Assembly: GCF_004331685.1 (NCBI RefSeq)
Contig: NZ_SJSM01000002.1
Location: 496,001 to 560,000, forward strand
Length of the DNA stretch: 64,000 nucleotides
Source of the DNA: Pedobacter hiemivivus
GTDB lineage: Bacteria > Bacteroidota > Bacteroidia > Sphingobacteriales > Sphingobacteriaceae
Direction: 5' to 3'
Shown here: positions 17,751 through 25,781 of the stretch, in pieces
Layout of the letters: every line of letters starts with the position of its first letter
Numbering within the stretch: position 1 is the first letter of the stretch
Notes under the pieces: generated by a model
Database searches by the model: none
What the model saw: only the letters and a program-made list of their open reading frames with translations
Told to the model about the DNA's origin: nothing
Position numbers and translations under genes: made by a program

Positions 17751-18452
17751 TTATGGTGTTGTTACTGCTACTGGGATGATTTTTCCGTTGAAAAACTTAT
17801 GTCCAGTACGTGCAAAATCGGCAACATACTTGCCCATCTCGAAGGCCAGAACAGGAGATTGATAGCCCGGAAATGCTTGTTCTAGCATTTCTGTTTGCGC
17901 CGAACCAAGGGCCAGACAATTGACCTTAATGCCTGTTTCCAGGAGTTCAAAAGCAAGGCATTCTGTTAAGGCATGCAAAGCAGCTTTACTGGCAGAATAG
18001 GCTGAAAGTCCAGGGAATTTTACACTACCCTGAAAGCCACCCATACTACCGATGTTTACAATGTGACTGTCATTGCCCATTAATGGTAGTAAGTGTTGGA
18101 TCATGTTGAAATGTCCGAGAACATTGCTTTCAAACATATTCGCCATATCCGCAGTACTGGTTTCCGAAAACGGCTTGTTGATCAATGAACCTGCATTGTT
18201 GATTAGGATGTCTATGTTGCCCAGCTTTTGTTTAAGAAAAGGTACCAATGCGGCATAATCATCATTTACAATATCAAATTCTACCGGAAGTAGTGTACAA
18301 TCTGGAGTAATACCTTTAGCGATTTCAAGTAATTTCCGCAGTTTATCTGCTGATCTGGCGATACAAACTACTTTATTCGCCTTATTAAGGGTAAATTCTA
18401 GGGCTGCTTCAAAGCCAATTCCACTGCTGGCACCTGTTAATACAATATTCAT
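17751..18452 (-). CDS. Short-chain dehydrogenase/reductase
   Basis: 233 residues, classical SDR size. The NAD(P)-binding motif TGASSGIG is at residues 6-13, INNAG at about 86-90, and the catalytic YSASK near 155-159 with an upstream serine (NIGSMGG). Substrate is unknown. It lies downstream of phenylalanine hydroxylase on the same strand, separated by the 34-bp inverted repeat, so it might be a pterin- or aromatic-related reductase (for example dihydropteridine-reductase-like), but the sequence does not show this. Confidence 0.88.
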   Translation of the reverse strand: MNIVLTGASSGIGFEAALEFTLNKANKVVCIARSADKLRKLLEIAKGITPDCTLLPVEFDIVNDDYAALVPFLKQKLGNIDILINNAGSLINKPFSETSTADMANMFESNVLGHFNMIQHLLPLMGNDSHIVNIGSMGGFQGSVKFPGLSAYSASKAALHALTECLAFELLETGIKVNCLALGSAQTEMLEQAFPGYQSPVLAFEMGKYVADFARTGHKFFNGKIIPVAVTTP

Positions 18453-18478
18453 TGGTATTCTTTTAATTCTTAAATAAA

Positions 18479-18571
18479 CGCTTCGTCATCCTGAATTTAT
18501 TTCAGGATCTCGCAAGAGAAAGGCTGCCCTGCAAGTCCGAGATCCTGAAATAAATTCAGGATGACGAAGCG
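18479..18571. repeat. Perfect 34-bp inverted repeat element
   Basis: The arms 18479-18512 and 18538-18571 are exact reverse complements over 34 bp, with a 25-nt centre. Each arm itself contains TCCTGAA/TTCAGGA in opposite orientation (CATCCTGAATTTATTTCAGG), so the arms are palindromic too. It lies 11 nt after the phenylalanine hydroxylase stop and can fold into a very stable hairpin, so it may end that transcript. A decayed relative is at 53240-53312, which suggests a dispersed palindromic element. Confidence 0.9.
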
Positions 18572-18581
18572 ACGTAAGATG

Positions 18582-20366
18582 TTAATCTTCGTTGTTGATC
18601 AATTGTGTTACTGGATTTTCGATGACATGTAAGCCATCGTTAATTAACTTGGTATGATCGGCTTCATTTGCTGATTTAAGTTCCAGGTAATTACGGACTT
18701 CTTTTTCCAGTTCAGGGTAAAGCTGCTTGTGGTATAAAATCTCCAAAATTTCCATAGCCGAAAGCCAGTCATGTCGGTATTCCGATTTCAGGCGCTCAAA
18801 CAAAATAGGTAATTGTTCTTGATTCGTTCCGTTTTCCCTGATTTCACGCACGGCTCTATAGATGGCGTGTAGCTGCTGCGTTTTCTCGTCGTAAACTACT
18901 TTATGTGTTTGCTTATCGCTAATGTGGGTAATCTCTTCGTAAGCATCTTTATCTGCCGCTCCGTTAAATACAGAAACGATAGATTCACCTACAGCCATAT
19001 CATACATTCCCCATTCTGGTTGGAAAAGCACATTTCCATTACTTTCCTTAACGGTACAATCTTCAAAAGAGATCAAAATGGTCTTGTTTTCATGTTGCAG
19101 GATTTCTTTAACCAATCCAGTTACGTGAATACCACTTTCAAAAGTTAGGTCTGCACGTTTATCGATAGCAATTCCTAGTTCTTTTAGTTGTTCCAGACTT
19201 AAATCTTCAAAAGCAGTAGTCTGATTTTTCAATCTTCCTACCGGTGAGGAGAAACCATCTTTATGGTAAAACTTGCCATGTCCTTCAAGTTGTTTGTTCG
19301 CTATAGCAATGGCCGATGGGCCTGTTGTTTTTATAAAAGTAAGTGCGTCGTTACCATCAATACCCATGTCTGTAAATATTCCGGTTACCTGTAGGCCTGA
19401 GCTGTATACCGCTGTTGCTGGATTTTTACATTCAATTGCTTTTACAATACTTTCTGTTCCACCTTTTCTAAAGGCCATGGTGTCGGCAAATGTCTCTAAA
19501 ACATCAATTAGGTTTTGGAAGTTCTCCGTTACAAATAGTTGTGGCTGCGGCTTAGTAATGTCGTAGCTGTAATTCAGTGTATCTATGTTGTACCACAGTT
19601 TTTCTACTTTATCGCTCATGCAACTAGAGCTTTCGCCAATAGAAGAAAGTAAGCCTGCGCCGTAAATTTTAGGGTCTTCCAGTGTACCTATTAAACCATA
19701 TTCTACAGTCCACCAATGCAATCTACTCAGTAAAGCCATTTCGGATGGTTCGCCCATATTTTCACTAATCTGCTGCAATTGCTTTTCTGCTCTTGCAATA
19801 TCTTCGGCAGGCGCGTCAACAGCTTCTTTTAAAATAGAAAGGCTGCGGATGGACTCGTACAATTCAAAATCTTTTGAAGAGAACATGGCCTTAGCTCCGA
19901 TAGAACCAAAATAGCTTAAATAGCTATTGTAATCCGCATCAGCAATGATGGGTGCATGACCAGCTGATTCATGGATAATATCTGGTGCTGGCGTGTATTC
20001 AATATGATTGATCTGACGGATGTCAGCAGCAATCACCAACACATGATAAGCCTGGTATTCCATAAATGCAGAAGGAGGGATAAAACCATCTACAGTAACG
20101 GCTCCCCAGCCTATTTTGCCAAGGTTATCGTTCATGGTTTGCAGATCAGGAATATGCTCAATGCTTAAGCCTGCCCGTTGAAGACCTTTGATATAGGGAT
20201 AAAATGCTACGTGCTTTAAATAACTATAATTCTGACGCATTACATAACGCCAAACCGCCTGATCTATAGGCGTATATTTTTCATAGTGTTGATCAACAAT
20301 AAATTGCCTTAAATGCTTCGGTAGCTTAGCTACCTGCGGATTATTAAAGTCATTAAAATCACTCAT
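18582..20366 (-). CDS. phhA: Phenylalanine 4-monooxygenase (aromatic amino acid hydroxylase) with C-terminal extension
   Basis: 594 residues. The catalytic domain (about 1-310) has the non-haem iron triad His132, His137 (PDIIHESAGHAP) and Glu222 (HWWTVEYG), matching His285/His290/Glu330 of human PAH. It hydroxylates phenylalanine to tyrosine with tetrahydropterin and O2 and so feeds the HppD/HmgA/FAH pathway nearby. The C-terminal 280 residues are not part of the classical enzyme; similar long forms are typical of Bacteroidota, and their role is unclear. No N-terminal ACT domain. A well-formed promoter lies upstream at 20390-20422. No pterin carbinolamine dehydratase is adjacent. Confidence 0.93.
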   Translation of the reverse strand: MSDFNDFNNPQVAKLPKHLRQFIVDQHYEKYTPIDQAVWRYVMRQNYSYLKHVAFYPYIKGLQRAGLSIEHIPDLQTMNDNLGKIGWGAVTVDGFIPPSAFMEYQAYHVLVIAADIRQINHIEYTPAPDIIHESAGHAPIIADADYNSYLSYFGSIGAKAMFSSKDFELYESIRSLSILKEAVDAPAEDIARAEKQLQQISENMGEPSEMALLSRLHWWTVEYGLIGTLEDPKIYGAGLLSSIGESSSCMSDKVEKLWYNIDTLNYSYDITKPQPQLFVTENFQNLIDVLETFADTMAFRKGGTESIVKAIECKNPATAVYSSGLQVTGIFTDMGIDGNDALTFIKTTGPSAIAIANKQLEGHGKFYHKDGFSSPVGRLKNQTTAFEDLSLEQLKELGIAIDKRADLTFESGIHVTGLVKEILQHENKTILISFEDCTVKESNGNVLFQPEWGMYDMAVGESIVSVFNGAADKDAYEEITHISDKQTHKVVYDEKTQQLHAIYRAVREIRENGTNQEQLPILFERLKSEYRHDWLSAMEILEILYHKQLYPELEKEVRNYLELKSANEADHTKLINDGLHVIENPVTQLINNED

Positions 20367-20389
20367 TTTAACCTTTGTTTTTTAAGAGG

Positions 20390-20422
20390 CAAATATACTC
20401 AATACTTAAGCTATCCACCAAA
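20390..20422 (-). promoter_or_regulatory. Bacteroidota-type promoter of the hydroxylase gene
   Basis: Reading the minus strand, TTTG (20422-20419) is followed after 21 nt by TATATTTG (20397-20390), an exact match to TAnnTTTG. The start codon is 24 nt further on. Confidence 0.65.
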
Positions 20423-20456
20423 AAAAACGATGTGCTGACCTTGAAATGAGATTTCG

Positions 20457-20948
20457 TTAGGGGTGTTTTTTAACTCTGAAAGTGAAATGCTTTTGTAGAA
20501 AATAACTACATAGAGAGAGGGTAAGGGTGATGAAGGCTTGCGACACAGATGGATAAAAATGTAATCCCTCTACCATGTATTTCAGCATGGCCAGGTTAAG
20601 TCCGAAGTTGATCGCTAAAACGGCAGCATATCTGAACATTTGTATCCTTCCTTTTAAGTTTGATTTGGTAAAAACCAGGTACTTATTTAGGGTAAAGCCA
20701 ATCGAAAAGCTAATGAAAGTGCTGATAATTAAGGCTGCAGAGTGTGCCGTGATCAGTTTTGGTAGAAAAGGGAAATCAACGTGAATATTTTCCTGGTGCA
20801 AAATCCAGTTGTAGGCAATATAATAGCTCACAATTCCGCAGGCTGCTGTAGTACCGCCTGATACAAGATATCTGAAAGTATGTAGAGGTAGCCAGTTAGA
20901 GAAGGGCGGGTAAAAAAAGTCTATTATTTTTAACAGGAATTTACGCAT
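20457..20948 (-). CDS. GtrA-family membrane protein
   Basis: 163 residues with four transmembrane helices, the standard GtrA layout. Features include FRYLVSGGTTAACGI near residue 25 and the loop FTLNKYLVFTKS (about 105-116). GtrA-like proteins help flip or handle undecaprenyl-linked sugars in surface polysaccharide modification. It begins 4 nt after the LTA-synthase-like gene on the same strand, so both enzymes probably act on the same envelope glycopolymer or lipid carrier. Confidence 0.88.
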   Translation of the reverse strand: MRKFLLKIIDFFYPPFSNWLPLHTFRYLVSGGTTAACGIVSYYIAYNWILHQENIHVDFPFLPKLITAHSAALIISTFISFSIGFTLNKYLVFTKSNLKGRIQMFRYAAVLAINFGLNLAMLKYMVEGLHFYPSVSQAFITLTLSLCSYFLQKHFTFRVKKHP

Positions 20949-20952
20949 GTAA

Positions 20953-22881
20953 TTATTTTACTGTTAGTTTATTTTCAATCATCCTGTTGTTGTATTGCTG
21001 AACAAAAGCTTTTAGGTATTTTTCCATCTTCTGGGCTACTAACGGTTCTTTATCCAGTATGTTGTTCTTCGTAAGCCTGTCGGTTTTTAAATTATACAAC
21101 GAAAGGCTTACTTTTCCATCATTGATCAGGAGATAATCTCCCTGATAAAAACTAAAAGTACCATCGTTATTGTTTACCGCAAAGTTATCTTGATTTTTAT
21201 TAAAAGCATCAAAGCCTAGTGCAAAGTAAGGTTTATCGTAATTCAGATAATTTAAAACGGTAGGCATAATGTCTATTTGTTGCATTATTTTATCCGTTTT
21301 TCCTTTTAAATTTCCGCCCGGATAATATAAGAGGATGGGAATAGAAAAATAGCCAGGCGTAGTTTGGTACTCCGGAAAGTAAGATAGGGTAGCATGGTCG
21401 GCACACAATACAAATAAGGTGTTTTTATACCAGGGCATGGTCGACGCCGTTTTAAAGAAGTTGCGTAAGGCCATATCTGTATACCCGAATAATTCTTGTA
21501 CCGGAAGTGGACCTTTAGGGAACTTGCCAACATATTTTTCTGGTATTTTGAAAGGATGGTGGGAGGATACAGAGAAAAAGGCCGAGAAGAATGGTTGTTT
21601 TAGTGTGTTCATGGTTTGGGCCATGTATTGCATAAACGGATCGTCCCAAATCCCCCAGGTACCATCAAAGTCCTCAGGTTTGTTGTATTCATTTAGTCCG
21701 TAGTAATGCTTAATTCCTGCTAAGTTCGTGTAAGACGAAAAGCCCATTGAGCCATTTGGCGCACCATGGAAAAATGCAGTTTCATATCCTTCATCACCTA
21801 AGATCTTGGCAATACTAGTTGTTTTATTCCCTGAGTATACCGAAAGGATAAAGGGTTCCCGGATAGAAGGTATTCCTGAAATTATGGATGGTAATGCATC
21901 AATAGATTTTCGTCCGTTGGCATAAGTATGGGTAAAAGTATAGCTCTGGGGGATCAGAGAATCTATAAAAGGGGTATAGCCTTTATATTTTCCATCCATC
22001 AAATCTTTGTTTAAACCACCAACATGCTCTTTCCCTAAACTTTCGATGATCAGAAAAACGACATTCAGCTTTTTAAATGTAGCGGTATCTGCAGGTTGAT
22101 GGATTGGGTTGTAAATGGAATTTAAGGTTTGCTCGTCGTAGTAGTTTACCGGCTTCAGCTTTGATGATTTCAGTGTTCTAAATATACAAAAGGGCGTGTT
22201 TAGCACTAAGCTCATTTGATCGGGTGTATCTACAAATTCGCCGGCATTACTTAAGGTAATAGGCCTGGTTTCAGAACCTATTCCACCACGTATGCCTACT
22301 ATACATAGTACTGCAACAACAGCCATAATCACGGTTTGCAGCAGATATTTTGGCCATTTAAAACTCTTTTCTTTTTTAACGCTAATCTTATCGTATAGTC
22401 TGATGAAAAACCAGATAAAAGCAGCATAAAGTATAATGAGGTACCAGTAATCGCTTAAAAAATCTACCAGCAGTTTAAACTTATTTTGTTCATCGCTAAA
22501 CTGGCTAAAAACAGTGGCTGTGGTTCTTTTAAGTGTATATTTATAATAAGCAAAGTCCGCAAAGTTGGCCAAAATACCAATGCTGTTGCTAATAATGAAA
22601 AGCCATTTGCAAAAGCGTTGGTAGCCATTATTATACTTGAAGGGAATAGGAAGGAGGTGTAAAAAGATAAATATAGCATTGATATAGATCAGTGCTGATA
22701 CATCGAACTTTAGTCCGCCCCATAAGATGTACAGATATTTGGATAGCGTAATGTGCTGAAATAGTGTGTGGTTAAAAGCGTAAAATGCGATTCGGCATAA
22801 GGTATATAGCTCCATGATGATCAGGAAGCGGTAGGCCAGGGCCAGGTACAGATTTACTGCAATAGGATTCTTTCTTTTCAA
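20953..22881 (-). CDS. LTA synthase / phosphoethanolamine-transferase-like sulfatase-fold membrane enzyme
   Basis: 642 residues. Five membrane helices occupy residues about 1-205. The extracytoplasmic domain (about 265-600) is of the alkaline-phosphatase/sulfatase superfamily: VVFLIIESLG carries the first metal-binding Glu, and the nucleophile position falls in the segment NGRKSIDALPSI, where a Ser takes the place of the usual Thr. Further metal ligands are suggested by FFHGA and CADHA. Such enzymes transfer glycerol phosphate or similar head groups from phospholipids to glycans or lipids. In a Gram-negative host the product would be a phosphoglycerol-decorated envelope glycan. It is co-transcribed with gtrA. 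Confidence 0.85.
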   Translation of the reverse strand: MKRKNPIAVNLYLALAYRFLIIMELYTLCRIAFYAFNHTLFQHITLSKYLYILWGGLKFDVSALIYINAIFIFLHLLPIPFKYNNGYQRFCKWLFIISNSIGILANFADFAYYKYTLKRTTATVFSQFSDEQNKFKLLVDFLSDYWYLIILYAAFIWFFIRLYDKISVKKEKSFKWPKYLLQTVIMAVVAVLCIVGIRGGIGSETRPITLSNAGEFVDTPDQMSLVLNTPFCIFRTLKSSKLKPVNYYDEQTLNSIYNPIHQPADTATFKKLNVVFLIIESLGKEHVGGLNKDLMDGKYKGYTPFIDSLIPQSYTFTHTYANGRKSIDALPSIISGIPSIREPFILSVYSGNKTTSIAKILGDEGYETAFFHGAPNGSMGFSSYTNLAGIKHYYGLNEYNKPEDFDGTWGIWDDPFMQYMAQTMNTLKQPFFSAFFSVSSHHPFKIPEKYVGKFPKGPLPVQELFGYTDMALRNFFKTASTMPWYKNTLFVLCADHATLSYFPEYQTTPGYFSIPILLYYPGGNLKGKTDKIMQQIDIMPTVLNYLNYDKPYFALGFDAFNKNQDNFAVNNNDGTFSFYQGDYLLINDGKVSLSLYNLKTDRLTKNNILDKEPLVAQKMEKYLKAFVQQYNNRMIENKLTVK

Positions 22882-23067
22882 ACGATCGTAGTTGAGGCCG
22901 CCAATTTAAGAATTTTGCTTTATAAATTACTTTATCGCTGTCATTACATAGCTTACTACAGCGTCACTGCGGATAAGATTAAATTCATACTTGTCAAAAT
23001 TTCTGGATTGATCATTGCTAAATCTTAGTTGACGCTTCATCACCAATGAAAAATAAATTCTATCCCG

Positions 23068-23736
23068 ATGAAAATGCATGTCGTTAAAATACTAAATGTC
23101 GAAGATGCAACGCACAACGTAAAACGTTTTGTGATCGAAAAGCCTCCCGGATTGACTTACATTCCGGGACAGGCTACTGATGTATCGATTAATCGTCCTG
23201 GACTACGAGACGAGCTAAGGCCATTTAACTTTACTTCGCTCAATGAGTGGGACTACCTGGAGTTTAACATTAAAATTTACAAAGATCATGATGGAATAAC
23301 GGAAAAGCTTGCCCAATTAAAGACTGGGGATGAATTGGTTATTCATGATGTGTTTGGGACTATTCACTATAAGGGACCGGGTGTGTTTATTGCTGGTGGT
23401 GCAGGTATAACGCCTTTTATTGCCATCTTCAGACAGCTGAGACATGATGGTTTATTGGCTGGGAATACTTTGTTGTTTGCCAATTACAATGAAACAGATA
23501 TCATACTAAAAACGGAACTGAAGTATATGCTTGGCGAAAATGATATCGATATTTTGAAAGCTCCTCTTGATGAATCTGTGAAGGGGAGAATCATAGATCG
23601 GGACTTGCTAAAAACATATCTTGGTAAGAAGGAAACTTATTATTACGTATGTGGCCCTGACCCGTTTACGGCGGCAATGGTTGGGTATTTGGAAGAGTTG
23701 GGTGTAGAGGAGGGGGGTATCGTCATTGAAGTTTAA
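23068..23736 (+). CDS. Ferredoxin/flavodoxin-NADP reductase-type FAD oxidoreductase
   Basis: 222 residues, consisting of a FAD-binding barrel (1-100) and an NAD(P)-binding domain. The flavin motif is RPFNFTS (about 51-57), a variant of RxYS; the pyrophosphate loop is GGAGITPF (about 110-117); the C-terminal NAD(P) motif is VCGPDPF (about 195-201). There is no [2Fe-2S] domain. It should move electrons between NAD(P)H and a carrier such as flavodoxin or ferredoxin. It is monocistronic, with no partner gene adjacent. M1 and M3 are equally acceptable starts. Confidence 0.85.
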   Translation: MKMHVVKILNVEDATHNVKRFVIEKPPGLTYIPGQATDVSINRPGLRDELRPFNFTSLNEWDYLEFNIKIYKDHDGITEKLAQLKTGDELVIHDVFGTIHYKGPGVFIAGGAGITPFIAIFRQLRHDGLLAGNTLLFANYNETDIILKTELKYMLGENDIDILKAPLDESVKGRIIDRDLLKTYLGKKETYYYVCGPDPFTAAMVGYLEELGVEEGGIVIEV

Positions 23737-23745
23737 AAAATACCG

Positions 23746-23807
23746 TTCTCTTCTAGAGCTGCATTGCTTCGCTGAAAAAGCGAAGAAAGCTAGGCTCTTT
23801 CTGAGAA
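23746..23807. terminator. Imperfect hairpin between convergent genes, probable terminator
   Basis: The core stem is CTTCGCT (23767-23773) with AGCGAAG (23779-23785) around GAAAA. Outer segments AGAGC/GCTCT (23755-23759 / 23794-23798) and TTCTC/GAGAA (23746-23750 / 23803-23807) extend it. A T6 tract follows on the plus strand. It lies just after the oxidoreductase and upstream of the CAP gene end. Confidence 0.55.
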
Positions 23808-23844
23808 GGAATTTTTTCTCTTAACTGGGCGGTTAGAAGGGGGG

Positions 23845-24537
23845 CTACTGGGGCGGTAATCCAACGAAATCCGTTACTGAGCAATATTTGTAACCTTTAT
23901 GCGGCTCTATACTTACTCCAACATAGTTTAATTTTAAGGAGGTGTTGAGAATCAGTTTTCTATGGCCAAGATCTGGAACGCCTTTGTCTAATAAAAGCAT
24001 ACAAACATTACCAAGGCCAGTCGAAAAGCCGAAGGCTAAATTTTCTCCTAAAGCTCTTTTAGGGTACATGCTGCTGATCCTGTCTTTGACAGAACGGCCA
24101 TCTTTTGATTTATGAGATGCATAATCATACTTGTTCATGTCTTGAGCATGTTGTTGTGCTACCCAGCTTAAAGACTCGTCAGGATAGAGTACGGGCAAAT
24201 CTTTTATGCTTTTTAAGTCTTTTTTCAGGCTTTTGTAATAGCGGTCGGTTTTATCTATTCTTAGCTGACGGTAATTGCTGTATTGCACCATTTGCTTGTT
24301 ATGTTCCTCTAAAAATTCCTGAAAGTAGGTATTGAAGAACTTCTCGCCATCTATGCGTGCCAGGTTCATATACATTACAAGGTCTTTCTCCTGAGCGTTA
24401 AGGTATTTGGCATTTTTGGCAGTATTCGCCATTCTTAACTCTTCTTCAGACCATAACCTGTCGTTCTGAGTTTTAAGGGGTACAGGTGTGTTTAAAGCCG
24501 GAATAAGCCATATTAAAAGGATGAATAAAGGTTTCAT
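23845..24537 (-). CDS. Secreted CAP-domain (SCP-like) protein
   Basis: 230 residues with an N-terminal signal segment (MKPLFILLIWLIPALN). The C-terminal about 140 residues show the CAP pattern: MYMNLARIDGEKF helix, SWVAQQHAQDMNKYDYASHKS with the family His, GENLAFGFS, and LGHRKLILN with the second His. Bacterial CAP proteins are secreted or periplasmic and may bind lipids or act as peptidases; the role here is unknown. It is divergent from the porin operon starting at 24658. Confidence 0.82.
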   Translation of the reverse strand: MKPLFILLIWLIPALNTPVPLKTQNDRLWSEEELRMANTAKNAKYLNAQEKDLVMYMNLARIDGEKFFNTYFQEFLEEHNKQMVQYSNYRQLRIDKTDRYYKSLKKDLKSIKDLPVLYPDESLSWVAQQHAQDMNKYDYASHKSKDGRSVKDRISSMYPKRALGENLAFGFSTGLGNVCMLLLDKGVPDLGHRKLILNTSLKLNYVGVSIEPHKGYKYCSVTDFVGLPPQ

Positions 24538-24657
24538 AGTTGTGATAACGCAAAAGACAGGCTATTTTGTACGTTCTCGTGTGAATAAGCTGTATATGGT
24601 GGGGAGAAAATTGTAAACTTTTGTAAACAAAGCGGGTAAAACTTTGTTTTTATTGTG

Positions 24658-25770
24658 ATGAACAAACTCTACGCTCAGCTCTTGTTGCTCTGCTTCCCTT
24701 TTTTTTTAAATGCTCAAGGTATTGATGTACCTGTAACGGCGAAAAGTAAGATCAACTTTTCGGGAATGTTGCAAACTCAGTTCAATTATTCCCTTGATGA
24801 TGATATCGATATTACTGGTAGACACCATACCGGAACCGAACGGTTTTCCCATAATTCTTTTTCCGTCAAACGAGCCAGGATACAAATTAATGCGGCCATT
24901 ACGGATCGGATAAATGCGGTTATGCTGGTTAATTTTGGTGATTTTACAGGTAATCCACAAAATAAGGTACTGGAAAATGCCTATATCAAATACAGTATTA
25001 ATGATTATGTAAATTTTCAATTTGGTCAGTTCAGACCGCAATTTGGTCAGGAAGATAATTACCCAGTGGATTTTGTTCGCTCTATCGACTATTCCAACCA
25101 ATATTATCTTTTTGGTGCTAACAGTTGGCAAAGCTTCCAGATCGGGGCGAGTTATTTTGGTGAAATCAAGAATAGCACTGTTCCAATAAAATATTCTATC
25201 GGTATTTTTAATGGCAATAACCGCAATCAGATAACGGATAATGATGATGGTAAGATTGTTCCCGCCAGGCTTGTTTTTGGATTAGGGAAAGGTACCCTTT
25301 TGGGTTTGAGTGGTGGAGCTGGAAGAAATATGGGGCAAAAGATATGGGCTTATGGTGCTGATGTTGATTACAAGAAGCAGTTGAATGAAAAATGGAATGT
25401 AGAGTTTGTTTCTGAGTTTAAACAGGGGGTGAACAGTGTAGCTTATTTTGAGCAAACAGATCCGGTTATTCCAATAAGCAGGTATGTCATGCGAGGAGTT
25501 TATGTACAGCCGAATGTTGGTTATAGTTTTAAGAATGTGAGGCTTAAAAATCTAGAGTTTGCTGTTCGTTACGAGTATTTGGACGCTGATTTTAAGCTGG
25601 CAGGAAATTCAAGACAAAGCTATATACCAATGGTGAGTGCATCATTTGCAGAGGCATATGCTGTTAGGGTACAATTAGGCTTTATGATGGACAGATATGA
25701 ACGCAATATTCCAAATACCACGCAATATGATGCCAATCGGATCATTTGCCAAGTTCAGGCCCGGTTTTAA
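24658..25770 (+). CDS. Outer-membrane porin, phosphate-selective (OprO/OprP)-like
   Basis: 370 residues. The start is the ATG at 24658 rather than the GTG just before it; it yields the signal peptide MNKLYAQLLLLCFPFFLNAQ. The mature protein is a long beta-rich barrel: KINFSGMLQTQFNYSLDDD, SVKRARIQINAAITDR, FQFGQFRPQFGQE, and a terminal Phe (CQVQARF). This layout fits the OprO/P porin family. First of a tightly spaced operon with a dicarboxylate transporter and sdhCAB, so it probably admits dicarboxylates or similar anions rather than phosphate. Confidence 0.85.
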   Translation: MNKLYAQLLLLCFPFFLNAQGIDVPVTAKSKINFSGMLQTQFNYSLDDDIDITGRHHTGTERFSHNSFSVKRARIQINAAITDRINAVMLVNFGDFTGNPQNKVLENAYIKYSINDYVNFQFGQFRPQFGQEDNYPVDFVRSIDYSNQYYLFGANSWQSFQIGASYFGEIKNSTVPIKYSIGIFNGNNRNQITDNDDGKIVPARLVFGLGKGTLLGLSGGAGRNMGQKIWAYGADVDYKKQLNEKWNVEFVSEFKQGVNSVAYFEQTDPVIPISRYVMRGVYVQPNVGYSFKNVRLKNLEFAVRYEYLDADFKLAGNSRQSYIPMVSASFAEAYAVRVQLGFMMDRYERNIPNTTQYDANRIICQVQARF

Positions 25771-25781
25771 TCCATAACATT

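Noticed and set aside
24634..24652. 19-nt exact match with 34391-34409 (GGTAAAACTTTGTTTTTAT)
   Set aside because: AT-rich and in differing positions relative to the genes; likely coincidence, and neither copy fits the promoter consensus.
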